From the NCBI GenBank assembly GCA_934098745.1, contig CAKOPG010000016.1, forward strand, positions 1 to 31,482: a stretch of DNA of 31,482 bases. Direction: 5' to 3'. Below are positions 1 through 9,513 of this stretch, in pieces (the stretch's first letter is position 1; the number at the start of each line of letters is the position of its first letter). The translations under genes and the position numbers were made by a program. The notes under the pieces are model-generated. The model was given only the letters and a program-made list of their open reading frames with translations, was not told where the DNA came from and made no database searches. This stretch comes from an uncultured Bacilli bacterium. Lineage in GTDB: Bacteria; Bacillota_I; Bacilli_A; RF39; UBA660.

Positions 1-2
1 AC

Positions 3-30
3 CCCAGTTGAGTATAGAACTCAACTAGGG
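3..30. repeat. Inverted repeat (hairpin) downstream of queH
   Basis: AGTTGAGT (6-13) and ACTCAACT (19-26) are perfect inverted copies around a 5-nt loop. CCC (3-5) and GGG (28-30) extend the stem past a single bulged A. No T-run follows on either strand, so an intrinsic terminator is not clear. It lies 55 bp beyond the queH stop and could belong to a neighbour outside the window. Confidence 0.5.
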
Positions 31-85
31 TTCAAATAAATTCTATTTAATTGTCTACTTTTTGTTGACTAGTTCACAATTAATT

Positions 86-691
86 TTAATTGTCTTCTTT
101 TTTTGAATATTTACAACCGCAATAGTTTTGACGATATAAATTATATTTCTTGGATAATTCAATTGATTTTTTGTAGCCGTCATTTTTTTTAAAATCGGAA
201 GGTAACCAATTAATATGGTATTTTTTACTTAAATCAATTCCAATTTCATTAATTAATGTGGTATTTTTGTATGGGCTAACTGTTAGAGTTGTACAAAAGT
301 AATCATAATTATTTTTTTTGGCTAATTCAGCGGTTTTTTCTAATCTTAATTTAAAACAAATACTACATCTTGCTCCTCTTTCGGGACATTTTTCATAGCC
401 TTTGATAGCTTTTTCATATAGGTCATTATCATAGTCGCAATCAATATAATCTATTTTATTTGGGCTTTTAAGGCATTTGATTAACTTTATTTGTTCTTCT
501 TTTCTCTTTAAGTATTCATCGTAGGGAGAAATATTGGGGTTATAATATAGAATTGTTATATCAAAGAAGGGAGCTAAATATGTTATGACATGTGAACTAC
601 ATGGTGCACAACAACTATGTAGTAGGATTTTTTTAGGTGTAGATATTTTTTCTAATTCTTCTTGACATAATTTATAATATGGCTCTTTCAT
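86..691 (-). CDS. queH: Epoxyqueuosine reductase QueH
   Basis: This 201-aa protein matches QueH (formerly DUF208), which reduces epoxyqueuosine to queuosine in the wobble position of GUN-anticodon tRNAs and is unrelated in sequence to QueG. The family's metal-binding cysteine motifs are all visible: HSCCAPCS near residue 25, GARCSICFKLRL near 105 and QNYCGC near the C-terminus. The length is normal. The start has a GGTGATG ribosome site just upstream and follows clpC by 26 bp on the same strand, so the two are probably cotranscribed. No other queuosine genes are in the window, so whether the cell makes or salvages queuine cannot be told here. Confidence 0.93.
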   Translation of the reverse strand: MKEPYYKLCQEELEKISTPKKILLHSCCAPCSSHVITYLAPFFDITILYYNPNISPYDEYLKRKEEQIKLIKCLKSPNKIDYIDCDYDNDLYEKAIKGYEKCPERGARCSICFKLRLEKTAELAKKNNYDYFCTTLTVSPYKNTTLINEIGIDLSKKYHINWLPSDFKKNDGYKKSIELSKKYNLYRQNYCGCKYSKKEDN

Positions 692-717
692 AACATCACC
701 ATTTAGTATTATATCAC

Positions 718-2985
718 TTACTTGGAAAAAATACTATCAATATTAATTTCTAATTGATTATTTATAATATTATCAATAACAATATTTTCTAGTTGATTTT
801 TAATTATTTTATCTATTTTTCTGGCCCCAAATTGTTGATAGTTTGATTCAGAAATTATTTGTTCTATGGTTTCTTTTGATATATTTATTTTTACTTCTTT
901 AAATTTTTCTTTAAGTTTATTTAGATTAAGAGTAATTATTTTTTCTATATCTTCTTTATTTAATTTATTAAAAGTTATAATGTCATCAATACGATTTATA
1001 AAAGGAATATTGAATGTTTCTTTTAGATCATTAGGTATATTATTGTTATTAGTATTAAAACCAATATTTTGTTTTTTTGCTCCAATATTGGTAGTCATTA
1101 TAATTATGTTATTATTGAAATTAATTATATTGTTTTTGGAGTCTTTTATTTTGCCATCTTCTAGTATTTGATATAAGACATTAATAATTTTAGGATGTGC
1201 TTTATCTATTTCATCTAAAATTATTACAGCATTGGGATTATCTTTTATTAAACTTAGAGTATATTTACTTTCATCATATCCGACATATCCAGGATTTGAG
1301 CCAATAAATTTACTTAGAGAACTTGAATCTGAATATTCAGACATATCTAATTTTATAACTTTTTGTTTAGATATTAATGAACCATATAAAGCTGCTAATT
1401 TTGTTTTGCCGACACCAGATGGCCCTATAAATAATAGCGAAATACATTTATTTTCTTTATATCCAAGTTTTATTCTTTTACTTATATTAACTAGTTTTTT
1501 TATTGCTTCATTTTGACCAATAATATTATTTTTTAAGTTATTTTCAATATTTTCAATTATTTTTTTATTATCTTTTAGTATTTCATATATAGGAATAGAA
1601 GTTTTGTTGCTTATAACATTAGCTACATCTTTGATAGTAACTTCTTTGATATCTATATTATTTTTTAGTTCTTTTTTGTAATTGGTTTCTTTTATTTTAT
1701 ATTCATAGGCTTTTTTAATATTATTTTCTTTAATATATAATTCTTTTTTGTCTTTTATTTCTTTTAAATTTGTCTTAAGGGTATTTATAGTTTTATTTTC
1801 ACTTATATTTACTCTACTACAAACTTCGTCAAGTATATCTATTTGTTTATCGGGACGATAACGGTTATATATGTATTTTTCACTTAAAGTAATAATATTA
1901 TCTATTATATTGTTTGAGATTTTTACATTATGATATTGTTCATAAATAGGCTTTAGTTTATACATAATGTTTTTTGTTTTTTCTATATCAGGCTCTTCAA
2001 TATTAATGGTTTGAAACCTTCTCTCTAGAGCTTTATCTTTTTCAAAATGTTTTTTATATTCATCACTGGTGGTAGCACCAATACATTTTATTTTTCCTCT
2101 TGCTAGGGCGGGTTTTAAGATATTTGAGGCATCAATTGCTCCTTCGGCTCCACCAGCGCCAATTAGGGTGTGAATTTCATCGATAAAGAGAATTATGTTT
2201 TCATCATTAGCAATTTCTTCTAAAATTTTTTTCATACGTTCTTCAAATTCACCACGATATTTGGTACCGGCAACAGCAGTAGCCATATCCAGTGAAATAA
2301 TACGTTTATTTTGTAATTTAGGAGGCACGTCACCTGATTCAATCAGACATGCTAATAATTCTATAATAGCCGTTTTACCAACGCCAGGTGCTCCTATTAA
2401 TAGCGGATTGTTTTTAGTACGACGGCATAATATTTCTTCTATTTTCTTTATTTCTTCTTCTCTTCCTATTATAGGATCTATCAGATTTTTTTTAGCTAAT
2501 TCATTTAAATTTATTCCAAGTTCATCTATTAATAATTTTTGAGTATTATAATTTTTATGTTCATATATTTTAGTGGTAAATTCATCATACATATTATCTA
2601 AATCAAGGTTCATATTAATGAATATTCGTATTGCTATGCCTTCACCAACATCTAATAGTGCGGCAAATAAATGATTTACAGTAACTTCACCATTATTATT
2701 ATCTTTGCTATCCATTATAGCATTTTCAATAACTTTTTTTAATAGGGGAGTATATAGAAAAAATTCACTTTTTTTAGTTCCTTTTCCTATTACATTTAAT
2801 ATTTCTTTTTTAAATTTATTATAGGTTAATTGATAACTTTCTAATTTTTCGGTTATTTCATTATTACTATGTAAAATGGATAATACGAGATGTTCGGTTC
2901 CTACGTAGGGGTGCTTTAATTCTAACATTTCTAATTTTGCTTTCATTAGTATTTCTTGTGCTTCTTCATTAAAATTGCTTATCAT
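718..2985 (-). CDS. clpC: ATP-dependent Clp protease ATP-binding subunit, ClpC type
   Basis: A 755-aa Hsp100/Clp unfoldase. In order it has an N-terminal Clp_N repeat domain (about 1-145), a first AAA+ module with GAPGVGKT Walker A and ILFIDEIHTL Walker B, a short coiled middle region with a UVR-like stretch (LKEIKDKKELYIKENN), a second AAA+ module with GPSGVGKT and VIILDEIDKAHP, and a C-terminal small domain. The short middle region points to ClpC rather than ClpB. I start it at the ATG at 2985, which has AAAGGTG before it; an upstream in-frame TTG would bury that ribosome site. ClpC partners ClpP in protein turnover. No CtsR operator repeat is evident upstream, and mcsA/mcsB are not adjacent, unlike in Bacillus. 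Confidence 0.93.
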   Translation of the reverse strand: MISNFNEEAQEILMKAKLEMLELKHPYVGTEHLVLSILHSNNEITEKLESYQLTYNKFKKEILNVIGKGTKKSEFFLYTPLLKKVIENAIMDSKDNNNGEVTVNHLFAALLDVGEGIAIRIFINMNLDLDNMYDEFTTKIYEHKNYNTQKLLIDELGINLNELAKKNLIDPIIGREEEIKKIEEILCRRTKNNPLLIGAPGVGKTAIIELLACLIESGDVPPKLQNKRIISLDMATAVAGTKYRGEFEERMKKILEEIANDENIILFIDEIHTLIGAGGAEGAIDASNILKPALARGKIKCIGATTSDEYKKHFEKDKALERRFQTINIEEPDIEKTKNIMYKLKPIYEQYHNVKISNNIIDNIITLSEKYIYNRYRPDKQIDILDEVCSRVNISENKTINTLKTNLKEIKDKKELYIKENNIKKAYEYKIKETNYKKELKNNIDIKEVTIKDVANVISNKTSIPIYEILKDNKKIIENIENNLKNNIIGQNEAIKKLVNISKRIKLGYKENKCISLLFIGPSGVGKTKLAALYGSLISKQKVIKLDMSEYSDSSSLSKFIGSNPGYVGYDESKYTLSLIKDNPNAVIILDEIDKAHPKIINVLYQILEDGKIKDSKNNIINFNNNIIIMTTNIGAKKQNIGFNTNNNNIPNDLKETFNIPFINRIDDIITFNKLNKEDIEKIITLNLNKLKEKFKEVKINISKETIEQIISESNYQQFGARKIDKIIKNQLENIVIDNIINNQLEINIDSIFSK

Positions 2986-3056
2986 ATAATCACCTTTCAA
3001 ATCATTCTATGAATATTATGAGCTAATAATGCAATTTTGAAACAGAAAAAAAACAA

Positions 3057-3683
3057 CTAATTTTTTAAATTATTAATTGCTTTTTGGTAATCATCATTAT
3101 TAATGATATAACTGCCTACTACGGCGATGTTGGAAATATCTTTTATTTTGTCAATTGTTTTTTCATTAATACCACCATCTACTTCTATGGTTATGTTATT
3201 ATTTAATTTTTTAATATCTTTAATTCTTCTAGGCGTTTCTTCAATAAATTTTTGACCTCCAAATCCAGGTTCAACACTCATGACTAGTATTTGATCAATA
3301 TTTTCTATATATTCTTTTAGTAATTCTATTGAAGTTTGAGGTTTAATGGCTAATCCTACTTTATATCCTAAATTTTTGATTTTTTTGGTTAAATATGCAA
3401 TATCTTTATCTATTTCTAGATGGATGGTAATGTTAGATATATTGTTGTTTTGATTAATTCTGTCTATATAATATTCTGGATCATTTGTCATTAGGTGAAT
3501 ATCAACTTTTTTTTCTGATTTTGTAATTAGTTTATTTATTTCTTCAATTGGAAATTGATAATTTGGGACGAATATATTATCCATAACATCTATGTGTATA
3601 TAGTCGGTAGTTGTTTTATTTAGTTTATTAATACTATCTGGTCTATTTGTAGATGATAATATTGAAGTTGATATTTTAATCAT
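3057..3683 (-). CDS. rpe: Ribulose-phosphate 3-epimerase
   Basis: A 208-aa TIM-barrel enzyme interconverting ribulose 5-phosphate and xylulose 5-phosphate in the pentose phosphate pathway. Visible family motifs are HIDVMDNIFVPN (metal-binding His/Asp), VDIHLMTNDPE, VMSVEPGFGGQKF and IEVDGGINEKT (second metal-binding Asp). It is slightly shorter than the usual 215-225 aa. Its start overlaps the end of rsgA by 8 bp, so translation is likely coupled. Placing rpe after prkC and rsgA is a common Firmicute arrangement. The 3' end runs into an A/T-only stem with a long T-run on the minus strand, a weak possible terminator. Confidence 0.94.
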   Translation of the reverse strand: MIKISTSILSSTNRPDSINKLNKTTTDYIHIDVMDNIFVPNYQFPIEEINKLITKSEKKVDIHLMTNDPEYYIDRINQNNNISNITIHLEIDKDIAYLTKKIKNLGYKVGLAIKPQTSIELLKEYIENIDQILVMSVEPGFGGQKFIEETPRRIKDIKKLNNNITIEVDGGINEKTIDKIKDISNIAVVGSYIINNDDYQKAINNLKN

Positions 3684-4509
3684 TTTTTTCTCCTTTTATA
3701 AAGTTTTTATAATTTTCATATCTACTAGATAATATATGTCCATTTGAAACAAGTTCTTTGATATAGCAGTTGTCTTCATTTATATGGAGGCAATCTTTAT
3801 ATTTACATTTGTCTAAGTTATCAAACATTTCTTTCATATTATCTCTTATATCGATTTTATTCATATTATGAAAATCTATTTTGGAAAATCCTGGGGTATC
3901 TGCAATAAAGGCGCCATTTATATTAAAGAATTCAGTATGTCTTGTGGTATGTTTTCCTCTTCCTAAGGCTTTTGATATTTCATTTGTTTTTAGTTTTAGG
4001 TCAGGGGCTAGTTTATTTAAGAGTGTTGATTTGCCAGCACCACTTTGACCGGTAAAGACAACTTTTTGGCCAATTAATTTTTTTATTAAATCATCAGGTG
4101 TTGTTGATACATGGTAACCAATTTGTTGATAGTATGATATCAATAGATTTAATTCATCTAATTCTTTTGTTGTTAAAAGATCTATTTTAGTAAAATATAT
4201 TATTGGAGTAATATTATTGTAGGAAATTATGGTTAGATTTTTATCAAGAGTTGTGGTGTCTAATTTAGGTTTAACACTGGTAACAATAACGGCAATATCA
4301 ATATTAGCAATGCTGGGTCTTATTAATTCATTTTTTCTTTTGTGAATATGGAGAAGATAGTTGTTTTTTTCATCGATATCAACAATGTCTCCAACTAAGG
4401 GGGTGATACCATTAACTCTAAATTTACCTCTTGGCTTGCATGTATATAGTAATCCATTTACGTTAACGGTATAATCATTGCTAATATTTTTTATTATAAT
4501 GCCAGTCAT
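3676..4509 (-). CDS. rsgA: Ribosome small subunit-dependent GTPase RsgA
   Basis: A 277-aa circularly permuted GTPase that acts in late 30S subunit maturation. An N-terminal OB-fold (about 1-65, with CKPRGKFR) is followed by the GTPase domain in permuted order: TKID (G4) before GQSGAGKST (G1, near residue 152) and DTPGFSK (G3). The C-terminal zinc-binding motif is present as CKYKDCLH followed by NC. The length is typical. It starts 19 bp after prkC with an AGGAGG site and overlaps rpe at its end, so it sits in the middle of the rlmN-prpC-prkC-rsgA-rpe operon. Confidence 0.95.
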   Translation of the reverse strand: MTGIIIKNISNDYTVNVNGLLYTCKPRGKFRVNGITPLVGDIVDIDEKNNYLLHIHKRKNELIRPSIANIDIAVIVTSVKPKLDTTTLDKNLTIISYNNITPIIYFTKIDLLTTKELDELNLLISYYQQIGYHVSTTPDDLIKKLIGQKVVFTGQSGAGKSTLLNKLAPDLKLKTNEISKALGRGKHTTRHTEFFNINGAFIADTPGFSKIDFHNMNKIDIRDNMKEMFDNLDKCKYKDCLHINEDNCYIKELVSNGHILSSRYENYKNFIKGEKND

Positions 4510-4528
4510 TTATTATCCTCCTAAAAAA

Positions 4529-6376
4529 TTATTCGTTTGTATTATTATTTTCTTCTTTTTTTGGTTCTTCATATGTTACATTGACAGTTACTTTTAAGGT
4601 AATGTCACTTAATATTCTGTCACCAGCTGGTCTTGATTGTTTTGTGATAACAGCATTTTCATAATTTTGATATTCTTTTTCAGGAATAGTTGTACCAGCT
4701 GTATCGGTTATAGTGAAATTAATTTTATATTCTTCGGCAAATGCTAGTAAATCTTTAATTGTCCAGCCTTCACTTACCATATCAGGATATTCATCGACAA
4801 TATTAGGAATGTATAGGGTTATGGTGTCTCCAGCTTCAATTAATTGTTTATCATCATTTTCGTTATAAGCAGGATTTTGTTCAATTATTATATTTTCTTT
4901 ACCTTTATATTTTTCTTTATCTTCAACATCTTTTTTTTCTATTAGAACATTTATTTTTAGTAGTTCTAGTTTGGCTTTTACTTCGTTATAGTTTTTACCA
5001 ACATAATTTTCAAGGTATATATAATTTCCACCAATTGATTCGAAGATAGTGATGGTATCGCCTTTTTTTCTAGTACTACCGGCTTTAGGGGTAGTTTTTA
5101 CTACTTTACCTATGTCGACGGTTTCACTATTTATATTTTCTGTTGTGTATGTGAAACCTTCTTTAGTCAGTTTGTCGATTGCTTCGTCAATAGTTAGGTT
5201 AGTAACATCTGGTACTACTATATCTTTTACTTCTCTGGTAGTTATTAGCCAAAATATACCACCAGCTATTAATAATAGTAAGAAAAATGATGCTAAAATA
5301 ATTATTAGTGTATTTCTTTTTTTAGGTTCTTCAAAAAATTCTTCTTCAGTTTCTGATTCTTCTTGATTTTGTTTTTCATCATTGATAACTTCTTCAACGG
5401 GAACTTCTTTTACAAGATCTTCGGTATCTTCCATAACAATTATCTCTTCTTTTTTATTTTTTTCTTTAGTTTTTTTAGTTATTTTAACTGGTTCATCGCT
5501 ATCAATATCATTTTCTGGATATTCAAAAACAATTTTTTTATCATTTTTATGTTCTTCATCTAGGCAATGAACTAAATCATCATGCATTTCTCTGGCTGAA
5601 TCATATCTATTACGTGGATTTTTGGCAGCAGCTTTTAATAAGATATTTTCAACAGATTGAGGAATGGCAGGATTTTGCTTTCTAATACTGGGAATTTTAT
5701 CATTCATATGTTTAATGGCTATTTCAACAGCATTATCTCCACGAAATGGGACTGTTCCTGTTAATAGTTCATACATTAAAATTCCTAGTGAGTAAATATC
5801 ACTTTTAACCGTAGCAGTTTTTCCACTGGCTTGTTCTGGAGGTAAGTAATAAATACTTCCCATAACAGAGTTGGTTTGAGTTAATTGTGTGGCATTTAAA
5901 GCCATGGCAATACCAAAATCAGTAATTTTGATTTTACCATCGTCTTCAATCATAATATTTTGTGGTTTGATATCACGATGGATTATGTATGATTCATGAG
6001 CGTGAGCAATACCGTCCGTGAGTTGCGTCATAATATCGATTACTTCAGTTAAAGTAAGTGAACCACGCTTTTTCAATAGTTGTTTTAGGGTTTTTCCATC
6101 AATGAATTCCATAACTATGTAATATTGGCCATCTTCTTCGCCAACATCATATACTTCAACAATATTTGGGTGTGATAAATTTGATACGGATAGAGCTTCT
6201 CTTTGAAATCTTCTGATAAATCTGTCATCGCTAGATAAGTCACCACGTAGTACTTTGACAGCTACTTTTCTATCTAAAATGGTATCATTTGCTAAATAAA
6301 CATTTGCCATACCACCTTCGCCAATTGATTTAACAATCTCGTAACGATCATTAATTTTTTGCCCCTTTGATAACAT
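4529..6376 (-). CDS. prkC: Ser/Thr protein kinase with PASTA repeats (PrkC/Stk1 type)
   Basis: A 615-aa membrane kinase. The cytoplasmic kinase domain (about 12-270) has the glycine loop GEGGMANVY (19-27), Lys41, catalytic HRD (133-135), DFG and the PPEQASG activation-segment end. A charged Lys/Glu-rich linker follows, then one membrane helix (about 355-378) and three PASTA-like extracellular repeats, the first containing VVPDVTNLTIDEAI. PASTA domains bind muropeptide or lipid II and couple cell-wall state to phosphorylation. Its ATG overlaps the prpC stop as TAATG, so kinase and antagonist phosphatase are translationally coupled. The tail ends in a Glu/Asn-rich stretch. Confidence 0.96.
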   Translation of the reverse strand: MLSKGQKINDRYEIVKSIGEGGMANVYLANDTILDRKVAVKVLRGDLSSDDRFIRRFQREALSVSNLSHPNIVEVYDVGEEDGQYYIVMEFIDGKTLKQLLKKRGSLTLTEVIDIMTQLTDGIAHAHESYIIHRDIKPQNIMIEDDGKIKITDFGIAMALNATQLTQTNSVMGSIYYLPPEQASGKTATVKSDIYSLGILMYELLTGTVPFRGDNAVEIAIKHMNDKIPSIRKQNPAIPQSVENILLKAAAKNPRNRYDSAREMHDDLVHCLDEEHKNDKKIVFEYPENDIDSDEPVKITKKTKEKNKKEEIIVMEDTEDLVKEVPVEEVINDEKQNQEESETEEEFFEEPKKRNTLIIILASFFLLLLIAGGIFWLITTREVKDIVVPDVTNLTIDEAIDKLTKEGFTYTTENINSETVDIGKVVKTTPKAGSTRKKGDTITIFESIGGNYIYLENYVGKNYNEVKAKLELLKINVLIEKKDVEDKEKYKGKENIIIEQNPAYNENDDKQLIEAGDTITLYIPNIVDEYPDMVSEGWTIKDLLAFAEEYKINFTITDTAGTTIPEKEYQNYENAVITKQSRPAGDRILSDITLKVTVNVTYEEPKKEENNNTNE

Positions 6377-7116
6377 TATTGTTCACCACTTTCTTTTTTT
6401 AAATATGCAATGGAAATGTTGTCAATTCCACCTCTTGAATTTGCTTTTTTGATTAGTTTGACAACAGCTTCTTCAATTTGCGGAGTACTTTTTAATGTTT
6501 TTTCAATTTGTTCTTCAGTTAACATTGTTGTTAATCCATCACTACATAGAAATAGTCCTTTAACGGAGTTGTCTACATCAAAAATATCTATTTCGATTGG
6601 GTCATTAGCTCCAAGAGCTCTTGTTAAAAGATTTTTTCCCGGATGATTTTTGGCAGTTTCTTCAGTTAATCGACCATTGTTTAGTAGCATTCCAACATAG
6701 GTATGATCTTTTGTCACTTTATGTAGAATGTCATTTTTAATAACATATCCAGAACTATCACCAATATTGCCATAGAGAATGTAATTGTCAGTTTTTAGGG
6801 CAATTACTAGAGTAGTTCCTAATCCTTTGCTTTCTGGATGCTCTTTGGCATATTTGAATATTTTATCATTGATTTCTTTGACAATGTGTCTTAACCAATC
6901 AATAGCTTCTTCTTTTGTTCCAAGAGTATCAAGTTTGTAGAAGCTTTCTTTAATGTGTTCAATTGCAATAGAAGATGCAACTTCGCCAGCTTTATGACCA
7001 CCCATGCCATCGGCAATAGCAAGGATAAATTCATTGTTATCATTATTTAAGATAGTGACACTATCTTCGTTGTGAGATCTAACTTTTCCAGGGTCTGTGA
7101 AATAAAAAGTTTGCAT
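6376..7116 (-). CDS. prpC: PP2C-family Ser/Thr phosphatase (Stp/PrpC)
   Basis: A 246-aa PPM/PP2C phosphatase that reverses PrkC phosphorylation. Metal-binding motifs are visible: RSHNEDS near the start, ADGMGGHKAGEVAS, GDSSGYV, LCSDGLT and GGIDNIS near the end. I begin it at the ATG at 7116 because AGGAGGT lies 6 nt upstream. The longer open frame reaches back into rlmN and its extra 20 residues are not PP2C-like. It lies 19 bp after rlmN and overlaps prkC by one base. Confidence 0.95.
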   Translation of the reverse strand: MQTFYFTDPGKVRSHNEDSVTILNNDNNEFILAIADGMGGHKAGEVASSIAIEHIKESFYKLDTLGTKEEAIDWLRHIVKEINDKIFKYAKEHPESKGLGTTLVIALKTDNYILYGNIGDSSGYVIKNDILHKVTKDHTYVGMLLNNGRLTEETAKNHPGKNLLTRALGANDPIEIDIFDVDNSVKGLFLCSDGLTTMLTEEQIEKTLKSTPQIEEAVVKLIKKANSRGGIDNISIAYLKKESGEQ

Positions 7117-7135
7117 TGTTTTACCTCCTAAAAAA

Positions 7136-8152
7136 TTATGAAAGATTGGCACGAAGTTGGCCACAGGCAGCATCAACTTTTCCGCCGAATTCTTTTCTAA
7201 TTGTAACGTTTATTCCATTCTTCTTAAGTATATCATAAAAAGCTAAAATTTGCACCTTTTTTGTACGTTTAAATTCAATATTTTCAGTTTCATTATATGG
7301 AATTAAATTTACATAACAAGTGATATCTTTTAATAGTTTAGCTAACTCTTTAGCACATTCTAGTGAATCATTTATATTTTCTAACATGATATATTCAAAA
7401 GTTACACGACGATTAGTTTTGGCTATATATTTTTTTATTGTTTCCATTAAATCATCTAGTTTGTATGCTTTACTAATAGGCATAATTTTATTTCTTATCA
7501 TATCATTTGGGGCATGAAGAGAAATAGCTAGATTTACTTGTGAAAAATCATTCATGAATTTATTTATACCAGGAATTACTCCACATGTCGATACAGTTAT
7601 ATGGCGTGAGCCTAAATCTATTCCTTTAGGGGATGTGATTATTCTTATGAAGTTCATAACGTTATCATAATTATCAAATGGTTCGCCAATTCCCATTACG
7701 ACGACATGAGTAATTTTGACATTGGCTTCTTTTTCGATGAGTAGAATTTGCTCAACTATTTCATATGTTTCTAAGTTCCTTACTTTTTTTAAACGCCCAC
7801 TTTCACAAAAACGACAGCCCATGTTACATCCTACTTGAGAAGAGACACAAATACTTGTTCCGTAGTTGTGAAACATTAAAACAGTTTCAATACGGTTTCC
7901 GTCGGCAAGTTCAAAAAGATATTTTTTGACATCAGTATCTTCTTGTTTAGCAATTATTTTAATAAATGAAAAGTCAAAATCTTTTTTTAATCTTTCTTTA
8001 GTTATGTTACTTATGTTTGACATTGCATTAAGATCATAAACTCTTTTTTTGTATAAATAATCATATAATTGAGTAGCACGAAATTTTTTTTCATCGATAC
8101 TTAAAAAATATTTTTCTAAAGATTCATATGTTAAATTAAATATATTATTCAT
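7136..8152 (-). CDS. rlmN: Dual-specificity 23S rRNA/tRNA adenine-C2 methyltransferase RlmN
   Basis: A 338-aa radical-SAM enzyme that methylates A2503 of 23S rRNA and A37 of some tRNAs. The iron-sulfur motif CNMGCRFC puts the three cluster cysteines at 109, 113 and 116. The GIGEPF motif and the C-terminal FGGKVDAACGQLRA, which holds the methyl-carrying Cys, are present. The start is the ATG at 8152, with AAAGGA 8 nt upstream; the open frame extends 16 residues further without a better site. It is the first gene of the rlmN-prpC-prkC-rsgA-rpe operon, a classic Firmicute order. Confidence 0.95.
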   Translation of the reverse strand: MNNIFNLTYESLEKYFLSIDEKKFRATQLYDYLYKKRVYDLNAMSNISNITKERLKKDFDFSFIKIIAKQEDTDVKKYLFELADGNRIETVLMFHNYGTSICVSSQVGCNMGCRFCESGRLKKVRNLETYEIVEQILLIEKEANVKITHVVVMGIGEPFDNYDNVMNFIRIITSPKGIDLGSRHITVSTCGVIPGINKFMNDFSQVNLAISLHAPNDMIRNKIMPISKAYKLDDLMETIKKYIAKTNRRVTFEYIMLENINDSLECAKELAKLLKDITCYVNLIPYNETENIEFKRTKKVQILAFYDILKKNGINVTIRKEFGGKVDAACGQLRANLS

Positions 8153-8215
8153 AAGGTTATTCCTTTCTGTAATAATCAATAATAGTAATTTACAAATCAT
8201 TAATTAATATGTAAT

Positions 8216-8244
8216 ATTATATCAAAATTATCAGATAATTTAAA
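8216..8244 (-). promoter_or_regulatory. Promoter of the rlmN-prpC-prkC-rsgA-rpe operon
   Basis: Read on the minus strand, TTTAAA (8244-8239) is separated by 17 nt from TATAAT (8221-8216), with TGA making an extended -10. It lies 63 bp upstream of the rlmN start and is divergent from the promoter at 8255. It is a sequence match only. Confidence 0.6.
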
Positions 8245-8254
8245 GAGTAAGATA

Positions 8255-8283
8255 TTTACAAAGTTAGCAATAATTGTTAAAAT
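8255..8283 (+). promoter_or_regulatory. Promoter of the thioredoxin-like/trmL unit
   Basis: TTTACA (8255-8260), a 17-nt spacer and TAAAAT (8278-8283) with an extended TGT. It is back-to-back with the rlmN promoter and 22 bp ahead of the ATG at 8306. Confidence 0.55.
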
Positions 8284-8305
8284 ATTATTTGAAAGGGATG
8301 AGAAT

Positions 8306-8827
8306 ATGAAAGAGAATGTTAGAGTAATACCTAAGAAAAATTATGTAATACTTGGGTTGGTAATTGTTTTTACTTTATTTTTGCTATATTATTTTTATAT
8401 GTGGTTTAATGCATATAATGATAGTAAAGTAAATAGACCAATATTGAATAAATATATGGATGTAATTAATTATAATGAATTAAATGATTACATTGTTGAA
8501 AATCCTAATTGTATGGTATATGTATCTGTTTTAGAGGATACTAGAATAAGAGAGTTTGAAAAGGAATTTAAGAATAAGTTTAAAAGTGGTGAAGTAAAAC
8601 AAGAACTTTTATATTTGGATTTAACTGATGAGAAAAAAAATAATAGTGTTAAAAAGGAAATAACCAGTAAATATGCAATTAATTCTCTTAATATTACGAA
8701 TGTTCCTTGTATAATGATTATTAAAGATGGAGAAGTTGTGGCAATTTATAGTATTAGTGACAATGATTATGATGTCGATAGATTGGTGTCATTTATAAAT
8801 GATAATGTTTTGGGTGAAATAGAATGA
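8306..8827 (+). CDS. Membrane-anchored thioredoxin-fold protein without CxxC
   Basis: A 173-aa protein with a short basic N-terminus, one membrane helix at about 13-33 and a soluble domain, probably facing outward. The C-terminal part (NVPCIMIIKDGEVVAIYS) matches the cis-Pro and following strand of thioredoxin folds, and VYVSVLED fits the strand before the usual active site. No CxxC pair is present, so a normal disulfide reductase role is unlikely. It overlaps trmL by ATGA, so the two are translationally coupled; that need not mean a shared function. I do not recognise a named family. Confidence 0.8.
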   Translation: MKENVRVIPKKNYVILGLVIVFTLFLLYYFYMWFNAYNDSKVNRPILNKYMDVINYNELNDYIVENPNCMVYVSVLEDTRIREFEKEFKNKFKSGEVKQELLYLDLTDEKKNNSVKKEITSKYAINSLNITNVPCIMIIKDGEVVAIYSISDNDYDVDRLVSFINDNVLGEIE

Positions 8828-9333
8828 TAAATGTTGTTTTATTTGAGCCTGAAATACCAGAAAATACTGGCAATATTATGAGAACTTGTGCAGCAACGGG
8901 AGCTCATTTACATTTGATTAGGCCTTTGGGTTTTGCAATGCATGATGCTGTTATTAAAAGAAGTGCTGTTAATTATCTCGATAAGGTTAACTATACTTTA
9001 TATGATGATTTTGCGGATTTTTGTGAAAAGAATGTTGGCGAATATTACTTTTTTACTAGATATGGTAAAAAGCCACACAGTGAAATGGATTATCATGATA
9101 AAAATAAAAAAATATATTTAATATTTGGAAAAGAAAGTACAGGTATTCCTAAAGAGATACTTAGAAAATATTTAGATAGATGTGTCAGAATACCAACATC
9201 AACAGATGTTAGATGTTTAAATGTTTCTAATTGTGTGGCAATAGCGGTATATGAGGTATTAAGGCAACAAGATTATTTAGATTTATTTAGAGTAGAACCT
9301 TTTAAAGGAGAAGATTGGTTATTAGAAGATTAA
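8824..9333 (+). CDS. trmL: tRNA (cytidine(34)-2'-O)-methyltransferase TrmL
   Basis: A 169-aa SPOUT-class methyltransferase that methylates the wobble ribose of tRNA-Leu isoacceptors. It shows the family's N-terminus (VVLFEPEIPENTGNIMRTCA), LIRPLGF, the knot motif IFGKESTGIPKEIL and the C-terminal RCLNVSNCVAIAVYE that binds SAM. It is a stand-alone catalytic domain of typical TrmL length, without the extra domains of other SPOUT enzymes. It starts inside the last codon of the upstream gene and ends at a hairpin terminator. Confidence 0.95.
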   Translation: MINVVLFEPEIPENTGNIMRTCAATGAHLHLIRPLGFAMHDAVIKRSAVNYLDKVNYTLYDDFADFCEKNVGEYYFFTRYGKKPHSEMDYHDKNKKIYLIFGKESTGIPKEILRKYLDRCVRIPTSTDVRCLNVSNCVAIAVYEVLRQQDYLDLFRVEPFKGEDWLLED

Positions 9334-9355
9334 GGAATTTTATTTCCTTTTTTCT
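9332..9355 (+). terminator. Intrinsic terminator after trmL
   Basis: AAGGAA (9332-9337) pairs with TTCCTT (9344-9349) around a 6-nt loop and is followed by a T-rich tract. Confidence 0.65.
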
Positions 9356-9513
9356 TTAAATTCTATTTTAAGATTTGTGATTATGTTTGTTAATAATATA
9401 GTTCGTGTTATTGTATTTATTATTAATTATATTTAATAGTATATTAGTTATTAATCATCGTGTTTAATAAAATTTTTCTTTTTAAAAAATATGATAATAT
9501 GTTAAATGTTTAA

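Noticed and set aside
76..93. Palindrome at the queH stop codon as a terminator
   Set aside because: The stem is only A/T apart from one pair and no T-run follows on the minus strand.
9384..9437. 17-codon ORF after trmL
   Set aside because: No ribosome site and only Ile/Val/Asn residues, as expected by chance in AT-rich spacer.
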